Notes under the pieces: model-generated
Seen by the model: the letters and a program-made list of their open reading frames with translations, nothing else
Told to the model about the DNA's origin: nothing
The model's database searches: none
From: Thermohalobaculum sp965247385
Lineage (GTDB): Bacteria; Pseudomonadota; Alphaproteobacteria; Rhodobacterales; Rhodobacteraceae
NCBI GenBank assembly: GCA_965247385.1
Contig: CBDFHG010000002.1
Span: 558,001 to 622,000, forward strand
DNA: 64,000 bases
Reading direction: 5' to 3'
Translations under genes and position numbers: made by a program
Shown: positions 42,495 to 51,607 of the stretch, in pieces
Numbering within the stretch: the stretch's first letter is position 1
Layout of the letters: each line of letters opens with the position of its first letter

Positions 42495-43412
42495 TCAGGC
42501 GCCCCCCGCCGCAGTTGCGACGAAGGCATCGGCGCATTGCTTCGCCAACTGCCGGACCCGGCCGATATAGGCCTGGCGCTCGGTCACCGAGATCGCGCCG
42601 CGGGCGTCGAGCAGGTTGAAGATGTGGCTGGCCTTGATGCATTGGTCGTAGGCCGGATGGGCCATGACGATGGTCTTGCCGGTCTTCGGGTCCAGCGCGT
42701 CGTGGGCCAGGATCGCCTTGCATTCCTGCTCGGCGTCATCGAAATGGCGGAACAGAATTTCGGTGTTGGCGGCGTCGAAGTTGTGGCGCGAGTATTCTTC
42801 CTCGGTCTGGCGGAAGATGTCGCCGTAGCTTAGCGGGATCGCCGCATCAGGGTCGTTGAACGGCATGTCCATGACGTGGTTGACCCCCAGCACATACATC
42901 GCCAGACGCTCCAGCCCATAGGTCAGCTCGCCCGAGACCGGGCGGCAGTCATGGCCGCCGACCTGCTGGAAATAGGTGAACTGGCTGACCTCCATGCCAT
43001 CGCACCAGACCTCCCAACCCAAGCCCCAGGCGCCGAGCGTCGGGCTTTCCCAGTCGTCCTCGACGAAGCGGATGTCGTGCAGCGCCATGTCGATGCCGAT
43101 GGCCTCTAGGCTGCCGAGATACAGCGCCTGCAGAGCCAGCGGGCTGGGTTTGATCAGCACCTGGTACTGATAGTAGTGCTGCAGCCGGTTCGGATTTTCG
43201 CCGTAGCGCCCGTCGGTGGGGCGGCGCGAGGGTTGGACATAGGCGGCCGCCCAGGGGCGCGGGCCCAGCGCGCGCAGCGTGGTCGCCGGGTGGAAGGTGC
43301 CGGCACCCACTTCCATGTCGTAGGGCTGCAGGATGGCGCAGCCATGCCCGGCCCAGTAGTTCGCCAGCGTGAGCAAGATTTTCTGGAATGATCGCGGGGC
43401 GGTGGCGGGCAT
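42495..43412 (-). CDS. glyQ: Glycyl-tRNA synthetase alpha subunit
   Basis: 305 residues. SFQKILLTLANYWAGHGCAI, VGAGTFHPATTLRALGP, the motif PSRRPTDGRYGENPNRLQHY and EVSQFTYFQQVGG are signature blocks of the class II GlyQ catalytic subunit. The C-terminal SVTERQAYIGRVRQLAK is also typical. First gene of the operon that ends in glyS. The promoter should lie within 43413-43534, upstream of which an insertion sequence has entered. Confidence 0.98.
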   Translation of the reverse strand: MPATAPRSFQKILLTLANYWAGHGCAILQPYDMEVGAGTFHPATTLRALGPRPWAAAYVQPSRRPTDGRYGENPNRLQHYYQYQVLIKPSPLALQALYLGSLEAIGIDMALHDIRFVEDDWESPTLGAWGLGWEVWCDGMEVSQFTYFQQVGGHDCRPVSGELTYGLERLAMYVLGVNHVMDMPFNDPDAAIPLSYGDIFRQTEEEYSRHNFDAANTEILFRHFDDAEQECKAILAHDALDPKTGKTIVMAHPAYDQCIKASHIFNLLDARGAISVTERQAYIGRVRQLAKQCADAFVATAAGGA

Positions 43413-43618
43413 GGTGGCAGGCTCTTTCGGCTCGGGACAGGCTGGGCGCATTCCTAAAGCCGCCCAGCCCCCCGGTCAACGCGCCGGATAACCCCATGGA
43501 TTTTTTTGGCGAGGGAATTGGCGCGGTGAATCGGCAGCAATTCTCATTATGGCTTGATTTTCTGCGATGATGTTTTGTCTTTTCATTTTTGTGTTGTGCT
43601 GAGGCTTGAGCGGGTGCT

Positions 43619-45368
43619 TTAGTGCAGTTTTGGTTCCGGCGGCGGTTCGCCGGTTATCATCGTGCGGATGAGCGCGCCCCAGTCGGTGAACAGGTGATAT
43701 CTGGTGATGCTCCGCAGGTCCTGGAAGAACTGCCGTCGCGCGCCGAACGCTTCACGTGCCTCATGCCAGCGCTTGCTCACCAGGTCACAGACCGTGTGGA
43801 ACGCGAAGGCGAGCAGGTTCATGGTTATGAGAAGGGGCTCTTCGACGTTGAAAGTGGAATTCAGGGAGTCATTTAGGGCGTAATCAGCTACTCTCTGTCA
43901 TCATACACAACATAGGAGGGACAGGCAATGGATGCTCAGGATGTATTGGCTCTTGGCCTCGGGGTTACGCCACCATGGCGGCTGGTCGAACAGCGTCTCG
44001 ACACGAACAGACCGGAGACGCTCCGCTGCTCGAAGCCGTCCGCAAGGCTCTGGAGACGGTCAAAAAACATCCCAAGCGCATTCTCGAACGTTGAACGTCA
44101 ATCCACAGCAACGCCCGCATGGAAGCCCCGCATGGAAGCAATGAACGGCTGTTCAGGCCGCCAGGGCAAGAGCCAGAGGCTACCGCAACACCGAGACCTT
44201 CATCACCATGATCTACTTGATCGCAGCCCCGCTCGGAGATATGGTAAAATCCACTTGATACGTCGAAGAGCCTGAGAAGGTTGGCCAGGTGTTCCTTGCC
44301 ATGGCCGAAATTGTGCTCCAGATGGTAACCCCTGGTCTTCAGGGTATTGAAAGTTTCGTTCTCGATCTTCCAGCGCGCCCGGCCACAGGTGGCCAACTCG
44401 ACGACGGTTTCTTCGTTGACCGGCAGATCGGTGACGAAGCTGTTGGTGTAGGTCACCTTGCCGGCTTTGTTGATGATCTCGATCTGAAGCCAATTGACAT
44501 GCAATGCGTCTTTCCCGTCACGGAGGGGAACATCTTCCATCCAGCGGTAGCGATGAGTAACGACGCTGCGGCCCTTTTTCAGCTTTTTCTCAAGGCTCGG
44601 CAATTCGACGCCATGGAGCCATTCGTAGAGACAGCGGTGCGATGAGGGTTTGGCGGTGAAGATGAAATTGCCGCCAACCCGTTGAACCGACTCGCAAATC
44701 GGCTGACGGGAATATAGATCATCGCCCGGATAGACCGGCCCGAGATGCGCGTATTGCGGCCCGAAGCGGCAAAGCCAGCGCTTCGTGGCGGCATTTTCGC
44801 AGTCCTGTTTGTCATGTCCGTCCTGCGGTGCGATGAACTCCGGTTCAAGCACCATGGCACAATTATGGCCAGGTGCCACCACCGCCGCCGAGAGCATGGA
44901 GTGGTAATATTCCATGACGCCGTTATGGCGTTTGCGCTGCGAGCAATTCGGGCAATGAAGCTTTTGCGAGGTGAAATACTCGGTGCCGTCAAGGGCAATC
45001 AGAAGCCGTCCGCCGAGCTTCTGAAAATCCTTCAGACCGCCTCTGTCTGCAAGCAAGCCAAGGGCTTGCCCGAACAACGCGAACAGCCCATCGGGTTCCA
45101 CCGGATCAAGCATCGTGCGAACATGATTGTCGGTAGGGATCTTCTCAATGGCGAACAGCGTCTCGCAGTTCGACCGCGCCCGACGCTTTTCCAACGCCCG
45201 CTGATGCGACAAAAAGGACGGGCTCTGCATAAAAAATACCGAAAATGCAGCCATGCCGATATCGGCCATAGTGTAGCTCAAATTGCTCCCCGTGCGCATG
45301 TCGGGGAACATCGCGCAACGGCTACGCAGAGTGTCTATGAGAGAATCGATGACCATATATGGTATCAT
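43619..45368 (-). pseudogene. ISNCY-like DDE transposase, split by an inserted element
   Basis: The gene starts at 45368 (MIPYMVIDSLIDTLRSRCAM). Core blocks include GRLLIALDGTEYFTSQKLHC, the CPNC zinc-like pair, and EPEFIAPQDGHDKQDCENAA. The chain is cut after HLANLL by the insertion at 43836-44272 and resumes as TMNLLAFAFHTVCDLV. Removing the insertion plus one 8-bp repeat restores a frame of exactly 435 codons including the stop, proving that the split is caused by that single event. Confidence 0.85.
43836..44272 (+). mobile_element. Internally deleted ISL3-family element (437 bp)
   Basis: Ends read GGCTCTTCGACGT on both strands (27-bp imperfect inverted repeats). The flanking 8-bp duplication TGAGAAGG is at 43828-43835 and 44273-44280. 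Inside, only the two ends of an ISL3 transposase remain: MDAQDVLALGLGVTPPWRLV (from 43928) and the tail RARGYRNTETFITMIYLIAA near 44165-44230. It cannot transpose by itself but still carries both ends, so a related full copy could move it. Confidence 0.85.
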
Positions 45369-45499
45369 TCATATATTTGCCGCCTTGGGAATCCCCTTTG
45401 TAACGCCATAATGAGAATTGCTGGTGAATCGGCGGGGAGGAATGGACAGGCGAGACCGGGGCGATTAAGTCAACCCCGATTGAAATCGTCGGGAACTCG

Positions 45500-47188
45500 A
45501 TGGAAGCTTTGCGCAAAGCCCGTATCGCCGTGCTCGACGGCTGGACCCTCGGTAGCCTCGTGCTGGCGGCGGTCTTGCTAATGCCGATCGTCGCAGTCGG
45601 CTGGATGGCGCTGAACCCGACCGAGAATATCTGGCCGCATCTGGTCGCCAACGCGCTGCCGGTCTATCTGGGAAACACGCTGATGTTGATGGCATTGGTG
45701 GGCATTGGCACCGCCTGTGTCGGCACCGGGGCGGCCTGGTTGGTGGTGATGACCGAGTTCCCCGGCCGCCGCCTGCTGGAATGGGCGCTGCTGGCCCCCC
45801 TGGCGATGCCCGCCTATATCGGCGCGTATGCGTTGGTCGATCTGCTGGAATATGCCGGGCCGGTGCAAACCGCGATGCGGGCGCTGTTCGGCTGGCAAGA
45901 CGCGCGGGATTACTGGTTCCCGGAGATTCGCTCGATCTGGTCGGCGGGGTTCGTGCTGACGCTGGCGCTGTATCCGTATGTCTACCTGCTGGCGCGCGCC
46001 GCCTTTCGCGAGCAGTCGGTCTGCGCGTTGGAGGTGGGTCGGGCGCTGGGTTGTGGGCCGTGGGGCGTGTTCTGGCGAGTCGGGCTGCCGCTGGCGCGCC
46101 CGGCCGTGGCGGCGGGCAGCGCCATCGCCATGATGGAGACGCTGAACGATTTTGGCGCGGTTGACTACTTCAACGTGCCGACCCTGACCCGCGGTGTGTT
46201 CTCGATCTGGCTTGATACCTACAATGCGGGGGGCGCGGCGCAGATCGCGCTGGTGATGCTGGGTTTCGTGCTGCTGTTGCTGGCGGTCGAGAAGGTCAGC
46301 CGCCGGGGCAAGCGGTTCCATCACACCTCGCGGCGTTACCGGCCGATCCGACGGTCAAGGCCGAAGCGGCTGCGGCGTTGGCTGGTGGTCGGCCTGTGCG
46401 CCTTCCCGGTGCTGTTTGGTTTTGCCCTGCCGACGCTGGTGGTTGGCTGGTATGCCTCGGCGCATCTGGGGCAGTGGGTTGCCCCGGCATTCTGGCGGGC
46501 GATCATGCATACCGGGTTGCTGGCCGGGCTGGCGGCCGCGGTTTCCTGCGCCGTGGGGGTGTTCATGGTCTATGGCGCCCGGGCCTCGCGCTACGGCCTC
46601 GCGCGCTGGTTGGCGCAGGCGACGTCGCTGAGCTACGCCGCACCCGGCGCGGTGCTGGCCGTGGGTGTGCTGATCCCGCTGGCCGCATTGGACCACCGGA
46701 TGGCGGATTTCGCCGAGGCGTGGCTGGGCGTCGATATCGGGCTGGTGCTGACCGGCTCGGCGGCGGCGGTGGTGTTTGCCTATGTGGTGCGGTTCTCGGC
46801 CATCGCGCATGGTGCCATCGACGGTGCCTTTGGCCGGGTGACGCCGTCGATGGAACTAGCGGCGCGAACCTTGGGCGAAACCCGGCGCGGCGCCCTGACC
46901 CGGGTGCATCTGCCGATGATCAAGGGCTCGGTGCTGACGGCGGCGCTGTTGATTTTCGTCGACTCCGTGAAGGAATTGCCCGCCACCCTGATCTTGCGAC
47001 CCTTCAATTTCGAGACCCTCGCCACCACTGTCTATGGGTCGGCCTCGCTGGAGCAATTGGGCGAGGCCGGGCCAGCGGCGCTGGCGATCATCGTGGTCGG
47101 GCTGGCGCCGGTGGCGCTGTTGGCCCGGACCATGGACCGCTCGCGCCCGGGTGAGGCCGGGGGCAGTATCGTTGCGCCGATCGCCTGA
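45500..47188 (+). CDS. Iron(III)-type ABC permease (FbpB/SfuB-like, two permease domains)
   Basis: 562 residues with about twelve membrane helices arranged in two BPD-type units. EAA loops are LEVGRALGCGPWGVFWRVGL in the first and MELAARTLGETRRGALTRVH in the second; the acidic motif FVDSVKELPATLILRPFNFE near the end is typical of iron/thiamine-type permeases. No binding protein or ATPase is next to it, so partners are elsewhere. The start ATG 45500 lies 76 bp beyond the insertion sequence, so its promoter region may have been altered. Confidence 0.9.
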   Translation: MEALRKARIAVLDGWTLGSLVLAAVLLMPIVAVGWMALNPTENIWPHLVANALPVYLGNTLMLMALVGIGTACVGTGAAWLVVMTEFPGRRLLEWALLAPLAMPAYIGAYALVDLLEYAGPVQTAMRALFGWQDARDYWFPEIRSIWSAGFVLTLALYPYVYLLARAAFREQSVCALEVGRALGCGPWGVFWRVGLPLARPAVAAGSAIAMMETLNDFGAVDYFNVPTLTRGVFSIWLDTYNAGGAAQIALVMLGFVLLLLAVEKVSRRGKRFHHTSRRYRPIRRSRPKRLRRWLVVGLCAFPVLFGFALPTLVVGWYASAHLGQWVAPAFWRAIMHTGLLAGLAAAVSCAVGVFMVYGARASRYGLARWLAQATSLSYAAPGAVLAVGVLIPLAALDHRMADFAEAWLGVDIGLVLTGSAAAVVFAYVVRFSAIAHGAIDGAFGRVTPSMELAARTLGETRRGALTRVHLPMIKGSVLTAALLIFVDSVKELPATLILRPFNFETLATTVYGSASLEQLGEAGPAALAIIVVGLAPVALLARTMDRSRPGEAGGSIVAPIA

Positions 47189-47593
47189 TCACGGTAGCGT
47201 CCGGCCCCCTCGGGGGACTCTAAAATCCGGAAATTGCCACTCGGCAATCTCGCGCAAGATCTTGAGCGGTGGCTTCATCTCGTCGCCTGAATAGGCGCAG
47301 AATCCCAACAAGAGCCCACGCGCGCTGCTTTCGCGAGCATAGTAGTTCGACAGCGCAGGGGCAAAAACTCCCCGACGTGCGGCCGCGTTGGAGAGCGCGA
47401 CGTCGGCGCAACCGGCAGGCAGTTCAACGACGATCTGCATACCCGCCTGATGGCCCCGAAATCTGGCAAGATGCCCAAGCTCGCTGCGCAAGAGATCAAC
47501 CAAAATGTGATGCCGTTCGGAATAGGTTCGGCGCATTCGCCGGATGTGGCGATAGAACCCGCCGGAGTCCATAAAGTCGGCGAGGGCCCGCTG
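47189..47593 (-). pseudogene. MocR/PdxR-like regulator, C-terminal fragment only
   Basis: The minus strand encodes QRALADFMDSGGFYRHIRRM, RTYSERHHILVDLLRSELGH and GHQAGMQIVVELPAGCADVA, the C-terminal end of the aminotransferase-like domain of MocR regulators. About 135 of some 480 residues are left. Just upstream (47594 and beyond) the sequence belongs to the AsmA gene on the other strand, so a deletion or rearrangement fused the two. Confidence 0.75.
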
Positions 47594-47595
47594 CG

Positions 47596-48881
47596 GCGCT
47601 GGACCTGACGGCGGGGCTGGAGGGGTTCGACGAGCCGTTGAATCTGTCGGGCTCGGGCCTGTGGAACGGCGAGCGGGCCGAGTTCGATGCCGTCATCGAC
47701 ACCCCGGCGGCGGCGATGGAGGGGGGCCGGACCTCGGTCCGGGTTTCGCTCGCGAGCGGCCCGGCGAGCGTCAGTTTCGACGGCAATCTGCAGATCGGCG
47801 AGGACGCGGCGTTTTCCTTCGTCAATGGCGAGATTACGGCGGACCTGCCCAACCCCTCGGCGGCAATCGCCTGGGCAACCGGCGCAGGTGCACCAGCAGG
47901 GTTGGCCGATCTTGGCGCGGTGAAGCTGGACGGCAGCGTGAATGCGGCCGAGGCGGCGCTGCGGCTCGCGATCTCCGGCAGCGTCGGCTACAAAGGGCGG
48001 GCGGTGGCCTTCAATCTGGAGGCCGACGGGGCCGAGGGCTGGCACGACCGGCAGACCGTCACGGTTGCGGCGTTTGGACAATCGGTGGGTCTGTTCAAGT
48101 TCACGTTCAGCGGCCCGGTCTCGACCGGCCCGATATCCTCAGGCGGTGCGCTGGCGGCGGAAGGGCCGCTAAAGCTGACGATCAGCGACTTGCGCAGGTT
48201 GGCGAATGGGCCGGGGGCGTGGCGATGGATGCCCCAGCGGGGACGCTGGAGTCCGCCAGCCTCGACGCCCGGTTGGCGCTGAAAGGCGGGAACCAGATCG
48301 ATCTCTCGGGCCTGACGCTGCGACTCGACCAGACCACGATGACCGGCGATGCCGGAGTAGATCTGAGCAGCGCGCGGCCGATGATTACGGCGCGGCTGAG
48401 TTCCGGCCCGCTGGACCTGTCGCCCTTCATGGCGGGTGAGGGCGGTGGTGGTGGCGGTGCCTTCGGACAGGGCTGGAGCGTCGAGCCGCTGGACCTCTCG
48501 GCCTTGCGCGCAGTCGATGCCGAGGTGGCAGTCCGGACCGAGGCGGTGGATCTGGGCGATATCGAGATCGGCCGCAGCGACATCGGCGCACGGCTACGTA
48601 ACGGCAAGCTGGAGGTGCAGATCGATCGGGTTGATGCCTATGGCGGCGGCATGACCGGCACCATCGTGCTGCTGGCAGGCGAGCAAGCGCAGCTATCGAC
48701 CGACCTGACGCTTTCCGCGGTGCAGTTGCGCCCACTGCCGAACGCGCTTGCGGGCTTCGACAACCTAGAGGGGCTGGGCAACTTCCGGATCCGGGTGAAT
48801 GGAAGTGGCCATTCGATGGATGCATTGATGAAAAGCCTGGACGGCCAGGGCGGGCTGGACCTCACAGATGGTGCGATCCTA
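47596..48881 (+). pseudogene. AsmA-family protein, 5' part (truncated and frameshifted)
   Basis: The plus strand gives AsmA-type repeats: LDLTAGLEGFDEPLNLSGSG, FSFVNGEITADLPNPSAAIA, then, after a frameshift near 48200, LDARLALKGGNQIDLSGLTL and DNLEGLGNFRIRVNGSGHSM. AsmA proteins are envelope proteins linked to lipid transport across the periplasm. The N-terminus, including the membrane anchor, is missing at the junction with the MocR fragment. The 3' end is cut at TA 48880-48881 by an IS630 element; the gene resumes at 51608. Confidence 0.85.
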
Positions 48882-48891
48882 GTGTCCTGAG

Positions 48892-49485
48892 TCAGCAGTT
48901 CGCCGGATTATTTTCGGGTGTGGTTTTTAAACAGAAGCGTTTGACCGCACCAAGGATATCGTCTGCGGTTCGGACCCATTTGAAGGGTTTTGGATCTTCA
49001 TTGCGCGTTTCGATGTAATCCGGGATGGCTTTTGTGAGTTCGCGCTCGCTGCGGTGAACGCCACGCTTGATCTGGCGGTCGGTGATTTCGGCAAGGAAGC
49101 GCTCGACCATGTTCAACCAGGATGCGGAGGTGGGGGTGAAATGCACATGCCAGAGGGGCCGTCTGGCCAACCAGGCACGGATCGCCGGCGTTTTGTGGGT
49201 GGCGTAGTTGTCCATGACGAGGTGGATCTCCAGATCGTCGGGAACCCGGCGTTCGATCTCCATAAGGAACTTCTTGAACTCCGAGGCCCGGTGGCGCTTG
49301 TCGCATTTGCCGATGACCTCGCCGGTTGCCGTGTTGAGGGCGGCGAACAGGGAGGTGGTGCCGTGGCGTTTGTAATCATGGCTGCGGCGTTCGATCTGAC
49401 CCGGCCGCATGGGCCGGACCGGCTGCGGCCGGTCAAGCGGCTGAATTTGGCTCTTTTCATCGACGCAGAGCACCCAGGCCCGCAC
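48892..49485 (-). pseudogene. IS630 transposase, C-terminal DDE part
   Basis: Residues include AWVLCVDEKSQIQPLDRPQP (first Asp), DLEIHLVMDNYATHKTPAIR (second Asp) and the NMVERFLAEITDRQIKRGVH glutamate region. Similarity continues upstream on the minus strand as far as NPPVR, near 49500, where the cargo begins. The piece has no start of its own beyond a possible internal GTG. Confidence 0.85.
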
Positions 49486-49496
49486 CGGCGGGTTCA

Positions 49497-49740
49497 GGTC
49501 CCGAGCGCAATCCGCGCCCGCTCGGCCGCGTGCAGCATCGCGCCTGCGGACCCGGCTGAAAGCGCCTCGGTGAGAGCCGCCTCCGGACAGGCCGGAAACA
49601 CAAGCGGAAGAACCGGATCAGGAGAAGGGTGAGCCTGGGCGAGGGCCGGGGCCGGGATCGCCAGGAGCGCGGCGAGGGCGGAGGCGGAGAGGACGGCGAG
49701 AGCGCGTGTTCGCCATGTGTCCCCGAATGTTCGCGCTTTG
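49497..49740 (-). other. Possible secreted-protein fragment in the cargo
   Basis: The frame reads a signal-peptide-like TRALAVLSASALAALLAIPA, then PALAQAHPSPDPVLPLVFPA and a short Ala-rich helix ending at the junction with the IS630 transposase. No good start codon is visible, and the C-terminus is cut by the junction. It suggests the cargo was taken from a larger gene region. Confidence 0.35.
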
Positions 49741-49907
49741 TCGGGCCGCCCGTGCCCGCGCGCCGGTCCCACTGGATGGGAGATCGGCGAGAGAGACGCC
49801 GGGGCAGGGCGCGGGGATGCGAGATCGCCGGGTAGGCTTTGACGCGGGCGCGCGGAACGTCTATCCTTTTGGCGCGCGGCGGACGCGATTGGCAGGAGAC
49901 GGCAAGG

Positions 49908-50255
49908 ATGACCATGGCGTTCGATACTCTCAAGGCGATGAAGCGGCTCACCGCCACTGGCGTCGAAGAGGCGCAGGCCGAGGCCATTATCGAAACCGTT
50001 GGCGGCGCCATGACCGAATCCCTCGCCACGAAGGACGATCTCGCGCTCCTCAAGGCCGACCTCACCGCGGAGATCGCCGTGGGGATCGCCGAGGTGCGCG
50101 GGGAGATCGCTGGCACCGAGGGCCGGCTTGAGACGAAGATCGAAAGCCTGAGCACGGAGATCGCCAAGGGCCAGATCACGCAGTTGCGCTGGACGGTCGG
50201 CTGCATGGTCGCGATCGCGGGCGTGATCGTCTCGACGCTCCTGCTCGGCACCTGA
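49908..50255 (+). CDS. Small coiled-coil membrane protein (DUF1640-like), in IS630 cargo
   Basis: 115 residues from ATG 49908 (AGGAG ten bases upstream). An N-terminal DTLKAMKRLTATGVEEAQAE, a long acidic coiled coil (LATKDDLALLKADLTAEIAV, then RGEIAGTEGRLETKIES) and a C-terminal membrane helix VGCMVAIAGVIVSTLLLG. It is a paralogue in layout of the 82-residue protein at 16419. Function unknown; cargo of the mobile element. Confidence 0.75.
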   Translation: MTMAFDTLKAMKRLTATGVEEAQAEAIIETVGGAMTESLATKDDLALLKADLTAEIAVGIAEVRGEIAGTEGRLETKIESLSTEIAKGQITQLRWTVGCMVAIAGVIVSTLLLGT

Positions 50256-50402
50256 GCGGGCGGCGGGCGCGCCGCCGGCCCGGATGTCCGCCGCCGCTTC
50301 GAGGCGCCGCTTTATATACATCATGAAGATCACCTTCCTCTTCGGGAAGAGGCGCCGGGGGCATGTTCGCCAAAACAGCCGCCCCCGGCGCCTCCCCGCC
50401 AG

Positions 50403-50957
50403 TTACAAGCCTTTCAGCACCGCCGCGGGATCCTGGGCGACCAACTCCCGGTAATCCGTCGCCGCCTGCTTCAGGTTGACCTCGAAGCCGAGATCGCCGC
50501 GATCCGGAAAGCGCGGGCAGATCGAGTAGACCGCCAGCGGGATCGTCTCCTGCAGGTGGCCGGCCCAGAGCACACCGGTGGAGCGGGCTCCCTTGATCAT
50601 CTGGCCGGTCTCCGGATTGTATTGGACGAGCGAACCCAGCAACTGGTCGGCCGCGGTGACGACGGCAAGGTTTCCCTGCTTGCTTGGCCGCGTCGTCCAG
50701 GCCTCGGTGAAGTAGCGCCCGAACCCTGTGAGCCGGTCCTGGACGCAGAAATGCCCCATCGTGCCCACATTGACCTTGATCCGCAGGCCCCTGCCTCGCC
50801 CGGCCGCATCGTAGGCGACCTCGACCCGGTCCGCGAGCAGCGCCCGGAGACCGGCCGCGTCATGGCTCGACGGCCCGACCATCGGCCCGGCCGTCGCGCA
50901 ACCCGCCAGCCCCACCGCCAGAGCCATACCTAGTGTCGCCCTGTGCATTCTGGTCAT
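50403..50957 (-). CDS. Predicted lipoprotein, unknown, in IS630 cargo
   Basis: 184 residues from ATG 50957 (MTRMHRATLGMALAVGLAGC). The lipobox VGLAGC gives lipidation at C20. The mature part is a compact domain with VNVGTMGHFCVQDRLTGFGR and NLAVVTAADQLLGSLVQYNP; no family recognised. Located inside the IS630 element, it is probably passenger DNA acquired from another locus. Confidence 0.7.
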   Translation of the reverse strand: MTRMHRATLGMALAVGLAGCATAGPMVGPSSHDAAGLRALLADRVEVAYDAAGRGRGLRIKVNVGTMGHFCVQDRLTGFGRYFTEAWTTRPSKQGNLAVVTAADQLLGSLVQYNPETGQMIKGARSTGVLWAGHLQETIPLAVYSICPRFPDRGDLGFEVNLKQAATDYRELVAQDPAAVLKGL

Positions 50958-51052
50958 TATTCTTGCCCTCCGTATCGTGTGTATGCCGTTCATCATCACC
51001 ATCCGGTTCCTCCCGCGTGGTCAGCTCCACCCCCGCCGCGACCGCCGGCGGG

Positions 51053-51539
51053 AAAGCCCAACCACATCGCGAGCCTTGTCGATAAACCGGGGATCGGTTG
51101 AGAGCTTGAAGGTCTCCGTGCGATGGGGTTGCAGGCCAAAGGCACGCCAAATCCGTTGCACGCTGGACGTCGAGAGGTGGCTCTCCCCGGCCATCATCCT
51201 GGAGCTTCAATGGGCCGTGTTACGCGGCATGCTTTCAAGCGTCCGCACGATCACCGCCTCGACCTGCGCATCGGTAATCGTCCGGGGCGTGCCGCGGCGC
51301 GGCGCGTCATAAAGCCCGTCGCTCCCATGTGCGATGAAGCGCTTCCGCCCCCTCGCCACCGTCTCTTGATGGACCCCCAAACGCTGCGCTATCTGTTTGT
51401 CTTTAAGACCTTCCGCGCAGGCCAGCACAATCCCGGCCCGCTTGGCCAGACCTTGTGCCGTCGTGCGACGCGCTACCAAGGCCACCAACGCCTCCCCTTG
51501 TTCCTTGTTCAACGTCACAGGCGCCGCAATCCGAGCCAT
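51053..51539 (-). pseudogene. IS630 transposase, N-terminal part with in-frame stop
   Basis: From ATG 51539: MARIAAPVTLNKEQGEALVA, helix-turn-helix LKDKQIAQRLGVHQETVARG, then LESMPRNTAH followed by TGA 51207-51209 in frame, where the family has a Trp (HWS). After the stop the same frame continues SSRMMAGESHLSTSSVQRIW and FIDKARDVVGL, where the cargo starts. The transposase is therefore broken twice. Confidence 0.8.
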
Positions 51540-51607
51540 GGCAATATCCTCCGTATTCGATTCAAACAGAATTCAATAATACGGAAAACCTCTGGTTCAG
51601 GACACTA

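Larger units (their letters stand above)
43535..45423 (-). mobile_element. ISNCY-like insertion sequence with intact 9-bp target duplication
   Basis: Terminal inverted repeats CAGCAATTCTCATTATGG (43535-43552) and its exact complement at 45406-45423. The flanking direct repeats GTGAATCGG at 43526-43534 and 45424-45432 show a single insertion event. The element carries one transposase gene, itself split by a 437-bp ISL3-type insertion. Without that insertion the element would be 1,444 bp. Family name is by overall protein resemblance (ISDol1-like) and is moderate. Confidence 0.88.
48882..51605 (-). mobile_element. IS630-type element with about 1.55 kb of inserted cargo
   Basis: The ends are GTGTCCTGA (48882) and TCAGGACAC (to 51605), and the TA target is duplicated (48880-48881 and 51606-51607). 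Removing the element restores the AsmA reading GAILGLNLAAM exactly. The transposase gene is in two pieces (48892-49485 and about 51053-51539), separated by about 1.55 kb that encodes non-transposase proteins. Transposase pieces alone account for about 1.17 kb, the usual size of IS630. Confidence 0.88.
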
